Assembly (NCBI RefSeq): GCF_014495685.1 | Contig: NZ_JACTVI010000008.1 | Span: 1 to 64,000 of the forward strand | Source of the DNA: Streptomyces sp. TRM68367 | GTDB taxonomy: Bacteria; Actinomycetota; Actinomycetes; Streptomycetales; Streptomycetaceae | Reading direction: 5' to 3' | Length of the DNA stretch: 64,000 nt | In this document: one piece after another, positions 21,734 through 30,467 of the stretch | How the letters are laid out: every line of letters begins with the position of its first letter | How positions within the stretch are numbered: position 1 is the stretch's first letter | Made by a program: the position numbers and the translations under genes | Notes under the pieces: generated by a model | What the model was told of the DNA's origin: nothing | The model's input: the letters and a program-made list of their open reading frames with translations, nothing else | Database searches by the model: none

Positions 21734-22656
21734 ACCGGGCTTTCCGTGAACTGGAATTCGGCGGTCACCGTGGTGCCCTTGGCCACGGCCAGGTCGCCAT
21801 CGCCGTACTTGTCGATCTGGTTGATCTGCACCGCCAGACGCTGGCGAGTGCCCCGGTACGCCGGAGGCAGGGTGAAGGTGTCGGCAAGCACCACGCCGGC
21901 GCGGCGCGTGGTGGTGCCGTCGTCGTCGACGACGGTCGGCGGGGCGTTGTGCTCACCCAGGCGGGTGCGCAGTTCGGCGTAGATGCTGCCGGCCTCGGCG
22001 CGCAGGCCGGAAAGGGTGACCACGATCGTGGCCTTGGTCGCCCACACAGGGATGTCCAGGTCCCAGGCGGCTTCCTTGGGCCAATTCGCCCACTGGCCGT
22101 GCTGGGCGGGCACCTTCTCCGTGTCGGTCGGGTGCACGGTGTGAAGGGTCCGCTCGGTGCGCGGATTGGCGAGCCGCCGCAGGTCGGTGATCATGCCGGC
22201 GGTGACCGCGGCGGTGTTGCGGGGCAGGGTGATGCGGGCCAGGGGTATGGCGGTCATCTCCCGCAGCACGGTCGCGTCCTGGTCGACGCCCTTCACGAGG
22301 TGGAAGTAGCCGATGTCCTCCCGGCGGGGATCGCGTTTGCCTTCGTACTCGGGGTCCTCGACGCGCAGGACGAGCAGGTCCGTGCGGGCGAATGGCCCGG
22401 TCGGCGGGACGTCGACCACTGCGTCGCCGATGTTGGTCTGGGTGTAGGCCCCCTGCCACGGGCGTACACCGTGGATCAGGGCGGAGCCGTCGCCGACGCG
22501 GACCCCGGCGCCGGGGGTCTCCAGGGGCCGGACCTTGAGGTCACCGGCCTCGGCGATGCCCTGGCGGCCGCGCGTCAGGTCGCGGATCATCAGGCGCAGG
22601 GCGCGGGCGGAGTGGTTGCCGCCGTTCACCATCATCGGGGGCTGGACAAGGGTCAC
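21730..22656 (-). CDS. Minor tail / baseplate protein
   Basis: 308 residues from GTG 22656 with GGAGAACACCA upstream. The N-terminus (MMVNGGNHSARALRLMIRDLTRGRQGIAEAGDLKVRPL) and middle (GVRVGDGSALIHGVRPWQGAYTQTNIGDAVVDVPPTGPFARTDLLVLRVEDPEYEG) resemble phage minor tail proteins that build an N-terminal ring, followed by a beta-sandwich C-terminus (WDLDIPVWATKATIVVTLSGLRAEAGSIYAELRTRLG). It lies between the Dit-like gene and the hub gene, coupled to both. Role inferred from order. Confidence 0.7.
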   Translation of the reverse strand: MTLVQPPMMVNGGNHSARALRLMIRDLTRGRQGIAEAGDLKVRPLETPGAGVRVGDGSALIHGVRPWQGAYTQTNIGDAVVDVPPTGPFARTDLLVLRVEDPEYEGKRDPRREDIGYFHLVKGVDQDATVLREMTAIPLARITLPRNTAAVTAGMITDLRRLANPRTERTLHTVHPTDTEKVPAQHGQWANWPKEAAWDLDIPVWATKATIVVTLSGLRAEAGSIYAELRTRLGEHNAPPTVVDDDGTTTRRAGVVLADTFTLPPAYRGTRQRLAVQINQIDKYGDGDLAVAKGTTVTAEFQFTESPV

Positions 22657-22669
22657 TGGTGTTCTCCGT

Positions 22670-23608
22670 TCACAGGGCGGTGTACGCCGACCGCCACGAC
22701 ACCTCGAGGCGCGCGGTGCCGGTGGGGTCGTCGCCGCTCCAGCCGATCTCGGAGCGGCCCCGCGGGAGGGCGAACAGGTCGAGGCGCGAGGGCGGGGTGA
22801 GGTCGTTCGCGACGTTGACCGTGCCATTGCGCAGGGCCCAGCAGGTGCTGGGCCGGGTCTCCATCTCCACCCACTCCCCGGCACGCAGCGCCAGGCGCAG
22901 TTCCAGGACACGGCCGGTGACCGTGTTCCAGACGCGCGGGTTCGTGACCGGGCCGTGGATGCGGATGCTGGGCCAGGTCGGCACGTTGCCGTGGTTGGTG
23001 ATCCACCCAGGACGGTCGTCCGGGTCCGCGCGGTGGCAGTCTTCGGGCGCGCACAGCGTCTGGTCCACGGTGCGGTCGGGGCTCTGGTGCTCCGCAGCCT
23101 GGTCGAGGCCCAACAGCAGAGTCGACAGCTCGTCGTCGTACCAGCGCGGGTCGGTGCCGACGAATTCGAGGTCGAGCGGTATCCACCCGTTGATCGCCGT
23201 GGTGGTGCTGGTCGCCTCCGCACGCCGCATGCGCCCGTACATGCGGCGGGTGCGGTGTCCGGGCCAGCGTCCGCGCAGCACGTGGCGGCCGTCGGGCCGG
23301 ATGCGGGCGGCCGGGTCGTCGAGGGCCAGTTCCAGTCGGGCCAGCAGATCGGCGGCCTTGACGGGGTCACCGGGTGTCTTGATGCCGGCCTCGAACCGCA
23401 GGGTGCGGGTGCCGTAGAAGTCCTGCCCCGGAGAGGTGCCGTCCCCGGTTGGGTTATCCACATCCTGTGGACGGGTGGCGGGTGAGCCGAGCCCTTCGAT
23501 GTCCCCGACCGGGATGTTGGTGCCGTGGCCGAAGACGAAACCGCCGATCTCGTACTGCCACGGGGCCAGTTCAATGCGGGGCTGCTTGGTTGGTGTGGTC
23601 AAGGTCAA
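22670..23608 (-). CDS. Distal tail (Dit-like) protein
   Basis: 312 residues, TTG start at 23608 overlapping the tape-measure stop (TTGA). Features of siphovirus phage-tail/Dit proteins: N-terminal beta structure (IELAPWQYEIGGFVFGHGTNIPVGDIEGL, then QDFYGTRTLRFEAGIK), the Arg-rich RMYGRMRRAEA, and the second half NHGNVPTWPSIRIHGPVTNPRVWN, a typical carbohydrate-binding-like beta sandwich. It directly follows the tape measure gene, the usual place of Dit. It would form the hub connecting the tail tube to the tip. Confidence 0.8.
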   Translation of the reverse strand: MTLTTPTKQPRIELAPWQYEIGGFVFGHGTNIPVGDIEGLGSPATRPQDVDNPTGDGTSPGQDFYGTRTLRFEAGIKTPGDPVKAADLLARLELALDDPAARIRPDGRHVLRGRWPGHRTRRMYGRMRRAEATSTTTAINGWIPLDLEFVGTDPRWYDDELSTLLLGLDQAAEHQSPDRTVDQTLCAPEDCHRADPDDRPGWITNHGNVPTWPSIRIHGPVTNPRVWNTVTGRVLELRLALRAGEWVEMETRPSTCWALRNGTVNVANDLTPPSRLDLFALPRGRSEIGWSGDDPTGTARLEVSWRSAYTAL

Positions 23609-26600
23609 ACCCTCCCGCCACGCTGCGCGTTACGCAGGTTGCGCATCATTTCGTTGCCGATCTGCTCAGGTGTGGCGGAGCTGTCGGTGACCGTGACCGG
23701 CATGGAGCCGATCAGCGGCTGCTGCTCGCGCACGACGACGACCTGGACGCGCCCACCGCCGCGGGCATCGACCACGCGGGTACGGGCGCGGTCACTGCCG
23801 GTGCGGATGTCGAAGGCACGGACCACGCCCGCCATGACCTCCGAGCTCCGGGCCCGCTGGAAAGAACTGGCCAACACCGGGCTGTAGTCGCGACTGCTGC
23901 GACCCCGTACGCCGCCGTTGGCGAACCACTCGACCTGCCCGCCGAAGCGGCCGACGACTTCCTCCACGACGGCCTTGCTGCGGTCGCGCTTCGACGGCGC
24001 CATCGGCACATACGCCTCGCCGCCAGTCTCGGGCTCCGCCCAGATGCGCCAGCTCCCGGCCGGGGCGATCTGCGCAACATGCTGCTCACGGCGGCCGGGG
24101 CCGGTGACCCCGCCGTCGGCGAAATAGTCGACGACACCGCCGTCGGCCTGCTTGTTGGCCCGCCTGCGCAGGTTCTCGGCCTGCTGACGCAGGGCGTCAG
24201 CAGCCTCGGAGCCGTCGCCGAGCGACGAGAAGACGCTCACGTGGCGCGTCGTGACGGTCACCGACTTGCCGCGCAACGCGTCGATGCGCCGCTGAATGGA
24301 GTCAGCGGCCTTACGGGGGCCGCTGGTCGGCACGGTCACCCTGACGTTCTTCGTCCCCGGGACCTTCTCGATCCTGAAGCCCAGCGCCTCCAGCTCCTTA
24401 CGGGCCTGCGCCGTGGGCGCCCGAACGGTGACGGACTTCGCTCCTGGGGTGGCCCTGATCTTGGCCTGCACCGCTTCCAGACTCCTGATGGCTGCGGCAG
24501 TCGGCGCCGACACTCGGACGTTCTTGCTGTTCGGGGTCTGGCCGAGCTTGTCGATCAGTCCGTCGAGGCTCTTGCGGGCGGCAGCAGTCGGAGCGGTGAT
24601 CTTGATCTGCCGCGTGCCGGGCACCGTCTTCACAGTGAAGCCGAGCTCGCGCAACTTCTGCTGCGCGCCGTCGCTCAGCGAGTCGACCTTGATCGTCTTG
24701 GCGTTCGGCAGCCGCTGGAACTCCGCCTGGACCGCGATCAGGTTCGCGAGCGTGCTGTCCATACCCTTGGTCTGGAGCAGCAGCGACACCTTCGACGGCA
24801 GCAGGCCAAGGCTGTCGGCGACCCCTTCGGCCTGGGCACGCGTCAGTCCGTAGCTCTGGGCGGCCTTGATCGCTTCGGTGCGGGCCCGGCTCATCTCACC
24901 GCGGGCCTTGGCCAGCGCCGCCGGCAGCTCCTCGCCGTTGCGCAGGGCCAGGTCGTAGGTCGCCACTGAGGCATCGGCCGCAGCATCGGACAGTGCGGTC
25001 AGTTGGGTGTAGAGCTGCTGTCCGTTCCTCGTCGTGGTGTTGAGGGTCTTGTCCTCGTTGACGAGCTGCCTGCCGCCGTATCCCTGGTCTCGGCTGACAT
25101 CCTGGCCGCCCTCCTGGAGATCGAGCACGGCGGAGTTGACCTTCGCCTGCGCGGCCTGGAGCGAAATCTGGCCGCCGGAGAGCAGGTCGAGTGCGCTCTT
25201 GAGGGCGCGCGTGCGGGTGTCGGCGTCGGCGGTCTCGTCGGCCAGTCCGCCCACGGCGGCCTTGAGCCGGTCGTAGGCGGAGGTGCCGTCCCCGGCCCCC
25301 TTGGTCGCGGCTGCCAGATCCCGGGCATTCTTGATCGACTCGGCCATCTCGCCCTTGACGCTGCCGAGAGCGTCAGCGGCGTCCTTGTACTGCTGTCCGA
25401 CATCGGTGTAGTCGAGAACGCTCGCCTTGCCAGCCGCCACGTCCCGGTACGCGCGGTGGGAGTTGGCGGTGGCCATGAGCTGCTTCTGCAGGGCCTCCAG
25501 CGACGTCCCCTGCCCGAGGTAGGCATCGGTCAGCGTCGCGAGCGGCACACCGGCCTGGTCCATGACCTTGGTGAGCTGGCCCTGGCTGGTCTTGGTGTCC
25601 AGCAGGATCTGGGCGGCCTGCTGGCGCACGTTGCTGTCGATCTGCCCGCCGGACTCGCGCAGGGCCGAGGTCAGTGAGGAGATGCGCTGCTGGTGCTCGG
25701 CCGCGGCCTGTGCGGCACGCTGCTGGCGGGAAGCCAGCAGCCCCAGGCCGACGGACACAGCGGCCATGGCAATCCCGAACGGTCCGCCGAGCGCGCTGCT
25801 GATACCGCCGAGAGTAGAGCGCAGGCCCGAACCGGCCGCGCGGCCAATGCCGTTCAGGGTGCCCATGAACGTCACCCCAGCGCCGTTCGCGCTGCGGAAC
25901 GCCGCCGTCATGTTGCCGAGGAAACCGACGCGAGCCTGTACCACGGCCCACGCGGCGCCGTACCGCGACACCGACACACCCGCGGAGGCCGCGAGAGCCT
26001 GCTGGACGCGCATCTGCTGGGCGAAGCTCTGGAACCCGCTGCGCACCGGCCCGCTGACCGTGCTGGCGATGTTGGTTAGCGTCGGCTGGACGCGGCGGAA
26101 CAGCAGCATGGCCAGGGCAGCCGACTGGATCGGGCCAGGCAGCGCACCGAAGGCGCTGACGAGACCGCCGACGATGTGCCCGATCGGCACGAGGACGAGG
26201 GACAGGCCCGAGACCGCGTCCATGGCCACGTTGGCGACGGTGGCGATGATGTCGAGCGTGCCGGCCGCCGCTCCGCCTTCCGCGCCCAGGTCGGACACGG
26301 CGGACACGATGGGCTCGGCGCCGTCGGCCGCGTTGCTCAGTACCTCGCCCAGGGTCTGGGCGGCGTTGATCAGGAGGTTCAGGCCAGTGGCGAGAGCGTC
26401 CTCGCCGAGCTCCTTGAGTGGGCCGACGAAACTCTTCGCCTCGTCGATCAGGCCGCCGAGCCCGTCCTGAGTTTTGGCCTTGAGATCCGGGCCGTACAGG
26501 ACGGCGAGGTTGCGGCCGTACTCCAGCGCGGTCGTCAGGTACGGCGTCGCGCCGGCCAACCCGCGCGTCAGCAGGCGGGTGACGTATTCGAGGCCGGGGG

Positions 26601-27870
26601 CCATGCCGTTGTAGAGCGCGAGACCGCTCTGCCGGGCCTGGGTGCGCAGTTGCACCATCGCACCGGCCAGGCCCTGGCCGCGCGAGGCCGTGATGGACGC
26701 GGCAGCGCCGGTCTGCCGTACGGCCATCGACAGGTCGTCGAAGGATTCGGTGCCCTGGTGGGCGAGCGCGACAGCACCGCTGAGCGCGGGCTTCCCGAAC
26801 GCCTGCGTGACGCCTGCGGCGAAGTCCTTCTGGGACAGGTCGTGTTCGGCCTTGGCGAGACCGTCGATCACGACGCGCAGCCCGCGGAACTGCCCCTGGG
26901 CGTCCCAGGCTTCGATCCCCAGGTCCTTGAGCGCGCCGCGCATCTTCGGGGTGGGGGCTGCGAGGTTCGCGAAGATCCCGCGCAGGCTCGTGCCCGCCGT
27001 CTGCCCGAGGATGCCAGCCTTGCCGAGCATGCCGACCGCGGCCGCGGTGTCCTCCAGGGAGACGCCGAGGGCGTTGGCGACCGGCCCGGCGTACCGCATC
27101 GAGTAGTAGATGTCGGTGATGGAGCCGGAGGCGTTGTTCGCCGTGGATGCCAGTGTGTCCGACGCCTTGGCCGCCTGATCCGCGCCTAGGCCGTACTGGT
27201 CCATGATGTCGCCCAAGTACTTGGCCGACGTGGCGGCGTTGACGTCGGCGGCCGAGGCGAGTTGGAGCGAGGCGCGTACGGCGTCGATCGACTGATCGGC
27301 CCGGAAGCCGGCCTTGCTCAGCTCGACCATGGCCTCGGCGGCGTCCGCGGCGGTCGATCCCGGCAGCGAGAGGTCGTTGCCGAGTTCCTGCGCTTCGACG
27401 GCAGCCCGCTTCATCTGGCTGGCCGTGGCCGAGGTGACTGCGCGGAAGAGGTTCATCTGCCGCTGGTAGCGGTTGCCCTCCTCGACCATCTCTCCCGCGC
27501 CGAGCAGCAGACCGCCACCGGCAAGGAGGTTGGTCGTGGAGATGCCTCGCCTGCCCGCGCCGGCCACGGCGCGCTGGAGGCGGGACATGGAGCGGGCGCC
27601 GTCGTCCCCGGCTGCCCGCAGGCTGGCGCGGGCGGCCGAAGCGCGGGCGGTGATCCGGTTCAGCTCGCCGACGGCCGCGCGGGCGGAACGGTTGAGTGCG
27701 GCGAACTGGCTGGTGAGGCTGGCCCCTTGCGCGTCCAGGCGGGCGAGGGTGCGGTGGGCGGCGTCGGTGCGGTCGGCGAGGGTCCGCATCTGGCCGGAGG
27801 CAGCACGCGTTCCCGCGATCAGGTCGCGGACCTCGGCGCGCATCGCCACGGTCAGGGTGAACCCGGCCAC
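23605..27870 (-). CDS. Tail tape measure protein
   Basis: 1421 residues, the largest gene here; GTG 27870. Residues 10-110 are coiled coil. Residues 130-420 are a TP901-type tape-measure domain (MKRAAVEAQELGNDLSLPGSTAADAAEAMVELSKAGF; NALGVSLEDTAAAVGMLGKAG). The middle has several hydrophobic segments (IIATVANVAMDAVSGLSLVLVPIGHIVGG; FGIAMAAVSVGLGLLA). About residues 1054-1198 hold five perfect-length 29-residue repeats of type (V/T)PG(T/A)KxVxVxAPT. The protein sets tail length and forms the DNA passage. The upstream chaperone genes are in canonical order. Confidence 0.95.
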   Translation of the reverse strand: MAGFTLTVAMRAEVRDLIAGTRAASGQMRTLADRTDAAHRTLARLDAQGASLTSQFAALNRSARAAVGELNRITARASAARASLRAAGDDGARSMSRLQRAVAGAGRRGISTTNLLAGGGLLLGAGEMVEEGNRYQRQMNLFRAVTSATASQMKRAAVEAQELGNDLSLPGSTAADAAEAMVELSKAGFRADQSIDAVRASLQLASAADVNAATSAKYLGDIMDQYGLGADQAAKASDTLASTANNASGSITDIYYSMRYAGPVANALGVSLEDTAAAVGMLGKAGILGQTAGTSLRGIFANLAAPTPKMRGALKDLGIEAWDAQGQFRGLRVVIDGLAKAEHDLSQKDFAAGVTQAFGKPALSGAVALAHQGTESFDDLSMAVRQTGAAASITASRGQGLAGAMVQLRTQARQSGLALYNGMAPGLEYVTRLLTRGLAGATPYLTTALEYGRNLAVLYGPDLKAKTQDGLGGLIDEAKSFVGPLKELGEDALATGLNLLINAAQTLGEVLSNAADGAEPIVSAVSDLGAEGGAAAGTLDIIATVANVAMDAVSGLSLVLVPIGHIVGGLVSAFGALPGPIQSAALAMLLFRRVQPTLTNIASTVSGPVRSGFQSFAQQMRVQQALAASAGVSVSRYGAAWAVVQARVGFLGNMTAAFRSANGAGVTFMGTLNGIGRAAGSGLRSTLGGISSALGGPFGIAMAAVSVGLGLLASRQQRAAQAAAEHQQRISSLTSALRESGGQIDSNVRQQAAQILLDTKTSQGQLTKVMDQAGVPLATLTDAYLGQGTSLEALQKQLMATANSHRAYRDVAAGKASVLDYTDVGQQYKDAADALGSVKGEMAESIKNARDLAAATKGAGDGTSAYDRLKAAVGGLADETADADTRTRALKSALDLLSGGQISLQAAQAKVNSAVLDLQEGGQDVSRDQGYGGRQLVNEDKTLNTTTRNGQQLYTQLTALSDAAADASVATYDLALRNGEELPAALAKARGEMSRARTEAIKAAQSYGLTRAQAEGVADSLGLLPSKVSLLLQTKGMDSTLANLIAVQAEFQRLPNAKTIKVDSLSDGAQQKLRELGFTVKTVPGTRQIKITAPTAAARKSLDGLIDKLGQTPNSKNVRVSAPTAAAIRSLEAVQAKIRATPGAKSVTVRAPTAQARKELEALGFRIEKVPGTKNVRVTVPTSGPRKAADSIQRRIDALRGKSVTVTTRHVSVFSSLGDGSEAADALRQQAENLRRRANKQADGGVVDYFADGGVTGPGRREQHVAQIAPAGSWRIWAEPETGGEAYVPMAPSKRDRSKAVVEEVVGRFGGQVEWFANGGVRGRSSRDYSPVLASSFQRARSSEVMAGVVRAFDIRTGSDRARTRVVDARGGGRVQVVVVREQQPLIGSMPVTVTDSSATPEQIGNEMMRNLRNAQRGGRV
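24276..24711 (-). repeat. Five 29-residue tandem repeats in the tape measure gene
   Basis: 87-bp units encode LPNAKTIKV..., VPGTRQIKI..., TPNSKNVRV..., TPGAKSVTV... and VPGTKNVRV..., each followed by a PT(A/S) turn and a helix of about 14 residues; a partial sixth unit (RGKSVTVTT) follows. The strand-turn-helix pattern has constant length and diverged residues. Confidence 0.8.
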
Positions 27871-27907
27871 CGCAGCGGGCCTCCTTACATCGTCGTGCGG
27901 GATCTGT

Positions 27908-28806
27908 TCAGGGGTGTTCGTGGTGGTGGGCGCGCGGCAGGAGCTGGATCTTCACGCCGTAGCCGGAGCGGTCGGTGGGGACGTGGTCGCGTTCCTGCTC
28001 GATCAGCTCGCAGCCGGGGCAGCGCAGCGTGTCGGTGACGTAGGCGTGGGGGTCACCGCCGCGTTTGTCGTCCCACTCCTCCAGGCGGGTGTGGCACTCG
28101 GGGCATACCGACCGCTGCCACTGCGCCCACGCCAGCGCCTTGGCCCGGTCCAGCTCCGTCCAACGGCCGTCGCCGCCGAGGAACTGCGAGTGCGGGATCC
28201 GGTACCGCTCGCACAGCTCCAGCTCGGCGCGCAGCTGCGCATCGCGGCTCAGTCTTTTCCCAGCTCCACCCGGCTTTCCTGCTGGACCTGCCAGGCCGCG
28301 TCCCACAGGGCGTTGGCGTCCGGCGCCGACCAGCCGTTCAGCAGTTCCTCGGCCTCCTCGCGGCTCATGCCGTCCACGGAGGCCGCCGAGACCAGCGCCG
28401 CGGGGAACGTGTCCGGGTTGAAGATCGCGCCTTCCTCGGTCTGCTGCTCGGTCGGCGGATGGTCGGCGATCAAGTCCTCCAGCACCGGACGCGGCAGAGC
28501 ACGGAAGGTGAGGAAGTCCGACGCGGCATCCAGCGCGGCTCGGGCGTCGTCGTGCGCAGCGGCAGCGTCGGCGGCTCGCTGGCCTGCCTGTTCGTCGCCC
28601 GGGTTGGCCTCGGCGACGAACCGGGCTCTCCGGGCGGCCTGCTCGGTCTCCTCGAACCGCTGGCGAAGCGGGTCGTCGTCGCAGATGCGGAGCTTGTTCT
28701 GTGGCCGGGCGCGGCGGCGAAGGCGGTCCATCTTGGCCGCCCACGCCCCCTCCGCCGATGCGGCGGAGGGGGACGGCGGCCGCTTGGCCGGTGCGGGACG
28801 CGACAT
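27908..28806 (-). CDS. Tail assembly chaperone GT product made by -1 frameshift
   Basis: Composite product: the first 184 residues of the G-like chaperone, then, after a -1 slip at 28255-28261, about 115 residues in the next frame (RLSRDAQLRAELELCERYRIPHSQFLGG ... to the stop at 27908). The extension carries a zinc-ribbon-like pair, CPECH ... CPGC, and ends in a His-rich tail (HHHEHP). In lambda and most siphoviruses G and GT bind the tape measure protein and recruit tail tube subunits; the genes always lie between tube and tape measure, as here. The fused frame has no start codon of its own with a ribosome binding site. Confidence 0.8.
28249..28806 (-). CDS. Tail assembly chaperone G
   Basis: 185 residues from ATG 28806. 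The N-terminus is basic (AKMDRLRRRARPQNKLRI), then helical and acidic (RQRFEETEQAARRARFVAEANPGDEQAGQRAAD; FRALPRPVLEDLIADHPPTEQQTEEGAIFNPDTFPAALVSAAS; MSREEAEELLNGWSAPDANALWDAAWQVQ). It stops at TGA 28249-28251, just after the slippery sequence. It is the short form of the chaperone pair and would be made in excess over the GT form. Confidence 0.85.
   Translation of the reverse strand: MSRPAPAKRPPSPSAASAEGAWAAKMDRLRRRARPQNKLRICDDDPLRQRFEETEQAARRARFVAEANPGDEQAGQRAADAAAAHDDARAALDAASDFLTFRALPRPVLEDLIADHPPTEQQTEEGAIFNPDTFPAALVSAASVDGMSREEAEELLNGWSAPDANALWDAAWQVQQESRVELGKD
28255..28261 (-). other. Programmed -1 ribosomal frameshift site GGGAAAA
   Basis: Minus strand ...CTG GGA AAA GAC TGA: the heptamer G GGA AAA fits X XXY YYZ and allows tandem re-pairing as GGG AAA one base back. 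The shifted frame is open for 115 codons, while the zero frame stops two codons later. The position at the end of the tail chaperone gene matches the conserved siphovirus G/GT frameshift. Confidence 0.85.
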
Positions 28807-28808
28807 GG

Positions 28809-29465
28809 TCAGCCCTCGTCGCTGTGCTCGCGGACCGTGGCAGCGGTCTTGGTGGTGCTCACGACGGTCACGTCGACGTGGTCACCGTCGTGATCGTGGT
28901 GGCCGTCCTCGTCGTCGCAGTCCTCGACCGGCGTGGGCAGGGGGCGCGGGGGAATCGCCTCGGGCACCGGCGCGTCGAGCGAGGGCTCCTCGGTGACGGT
29001 GAAGGTCACCTGGAACTTGGCGGCCTCGTTGCCGGTCGAATACGTCGCGGCGCGGGTGGCGACCTGGACGGGGAACACGTCGACCGACCGGGAGCCGGGG
29101 ATGTCGCCCTTGCGGAGGAAGACGACGTAGCCCTGGGCGCCCTTGGGCAACTCCTGCTCGATGTCGTCGGAGAACCGGTCCTCGTAGAAGGTCAGGGAGC
29201 TGCTCTCGGCCTTGTCGTTGCCCGGGATCGAAGAATTGAAGGTCGTCCCCATGTCCGGGGTCTCGATCGGCTCGTTCTCCAGCGCCCAGCCCTCGATGTC
29301 GCTGACCGCCTTGGTCAGGTCGAACCGGTTGGGCTCGGAGATCTCCTTACGGGTCGGCCGATCCGGGTTGTCGACCTTCTTGAGCCAGTAGATCTTGGAG
29401 ATGCCGCGCCGGAGGAATCGAGTCTGGGCGGCCGGCTTGTTCGTGGACGGCTTCGTCAGGGACAC
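28809..29465 (-). CDS. Major tail tube protein
   Basis: 218 residues from GTG 29465 with GGGAG upstream. Typical tube protein layout: TRFLRRGISKIYWLKKVDNPDRPTRKEISEPNRFDLTKAVSDIEGWALENEPIETPDMGTTFNSSIPGNDKAESSSLTFYEDR, with the conserved 'l..GiskiYwl..v.....PTr.Ei..g.dlt..v..i.G' start of actinophage tube proteins. The last 45 residues are an acidic His/Asp tail (DCDDEDGHHDHDGDH), possibly metal binding and exposed on the tail. It precedes the chaperones in standard order. Confidence 0.85.
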   Translation of the reverse strand: MSLTKPSTNKPAAQTRFLRRGISKIYWLKKVDNPDRPTRKEISEPNRFDLTKAVSDIEGWALENEPIETPDMGTTFNSSIPGNDKAESSSLTFYEDRFSDDIEQELPKGAQGYVVFLRKGDIPGSRSVDVFPVQVATRAATYSTGNEAAKFQVTFTVTEEPSLDAPVPEAIPPRPLPTPVEDCDDEDGHHDHDGDHVDVTVVSTTKTAATVREHSDEG

Positions 29466-29592
29466 AGGTCCGCTCCCACTTCTGGGGCAGCGTCCCGTGC
29501 CGAGGCCCTGCCCCTTGAGGTTCAAAGGGGGTTCGCCTGGCCTGGGGCCTAGCGTCCGCGCGGGCCTCCGCGGTGAGGAACCTGAAGCGTGT

Positions 29593-30042
29593 TCAGGTGG
29601 GTGTCACGGTGATCGTGAACCGTTGTACGTAGGACACGATAGCGCCTGCCGCCGACACGGAGGGCTCTCCTCCGGCGTCGTGATCCAACTCCCGGTCAAT
29701 CACACGGCCTTGAGGAATGCGCAGGTCGTAGGCCCACTCGCCGTCACGGCGGCCGACGACACCGTCGCGAACACGGTCGGCGAGCCACTCGACCTGGTCT
29801 CCGCGCTCCCCGACCGAGGTGACCTGGTAGCCCCACGCAGCGTCCGCGTGCCAGTCCTCCAGCGGCGGGCCGCTGAACTCCCCGGGCAGGGAGTCGAGCA
29901 CGGTGTACGGCACATCCGCAGGCTCCCATTCCCCGGACTCCATCTGAACGCGCGGGAGTTCACCGATACCGCACGGGCGGCCGGTCGCCTTCTCGATCAG
30001 CGCCGCCAGTGCCCGGGTCACCGGCAGCCGAGGTGCGCTCAC
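29593..30042 (-). CDS. Tail terminator-like / tail completion protein
   Basis: 149 residues from GTG 30042, overlapping the upstream stop. Sequence: APRLPVTRALAALIEKATGRPCGIGELP then VPYTVLDSLPGEFSGPPLEDWHADAAWGYQVTSVGERGDQVEWLADRVRDGV and a C-terminal strand QRFTITVTPT. The pattern (N-terminal helix, WxYQVTSVGxxRDQVEWLADR) is that of tail terminator proteins that cap the tail before joining the head. Its position between the HK97 gp10-like gene and the tail tube supports this. Confidence 0.75.
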   Translation of the reverse strand: MSAPRLPVTRALAALIEKATGRPCGIGELPRVQMESGEWEPADVPYTVLDSLPGEFSGPPLEDWHADAAWGYQVTSVGERGDQVEWLADRVRDGVVGRRDGEWAYDLRIPQGRVIDRELDHDAGGEPSVSAAGAIVSYVQRFTITVTPT

Positions 30043-30467
30043 GGCAGCACTCCGTCCTCCAGCGCCTGGATGAACGCGGGCTCGGTCTGACGGAAGGCAG
30101 GCTCGACGTGCGGGTACGGCGGCTGCCGGTAGTGCCGGCCGAGGGAGTCGACGCCGACGAAGCCGTACTCCAGCCTCCGCGCCTGCGGGGCATCGGTGAA
30201 CACCTCCGCCGTCACCTGCCCACCGCTGCTGCTCACCCGTACATCCCACGACGCCCGGTACTGGCCGGTGATCACATTCGGCCCCGGCCTGCCGCTGGCG
30301 TTGCGCTGGATCCGGACCCGCAGCAGCATCGCGTGGTGCCGGGTGATCGTCCGCGTGCGGGCGCGGGCAGCCGGACCCATCCGCGCCAGGGCTGCGGCCA
30401 GCGCGATCGGATCACGGAACGCGGTCGCGTCTGGGTGGGCGTTCGGGTGCGGGTTCGCCAGGGCCAT
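30039..30467 (-). CDS. HK97 gp10-like head-tail joining protein
   Basis: 142 residues. Features of the HK97 gp10 family: N-terminal helices, then RVRIQRNASGRPGPNVITGQYRASWDVRVSSSGGQVTAEVFTDAPQARRLEYGFVGVDSLGRHYRQPPYPHVEPAFRQ, where 'Y...vE.G......g....PpyPf..PA' is diagnostic. It would act in head-tail joining. It overlaps both neighbours, so is tightly coupled in the late operon. Confidence 0.8.
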   Translation of the reverse strand: MALANPHPNAHPDATAFRDPIALAAALARMGPAARARTRTITRHHAMLLRVRIQRNASGRPGPNVITGQYRASWDVRVSSSGGQVTAEVFTDAPQARRLEYGFVGVDSLGRHYRQPPYPHVEPAFRQTEPAFIQALEDGVLP

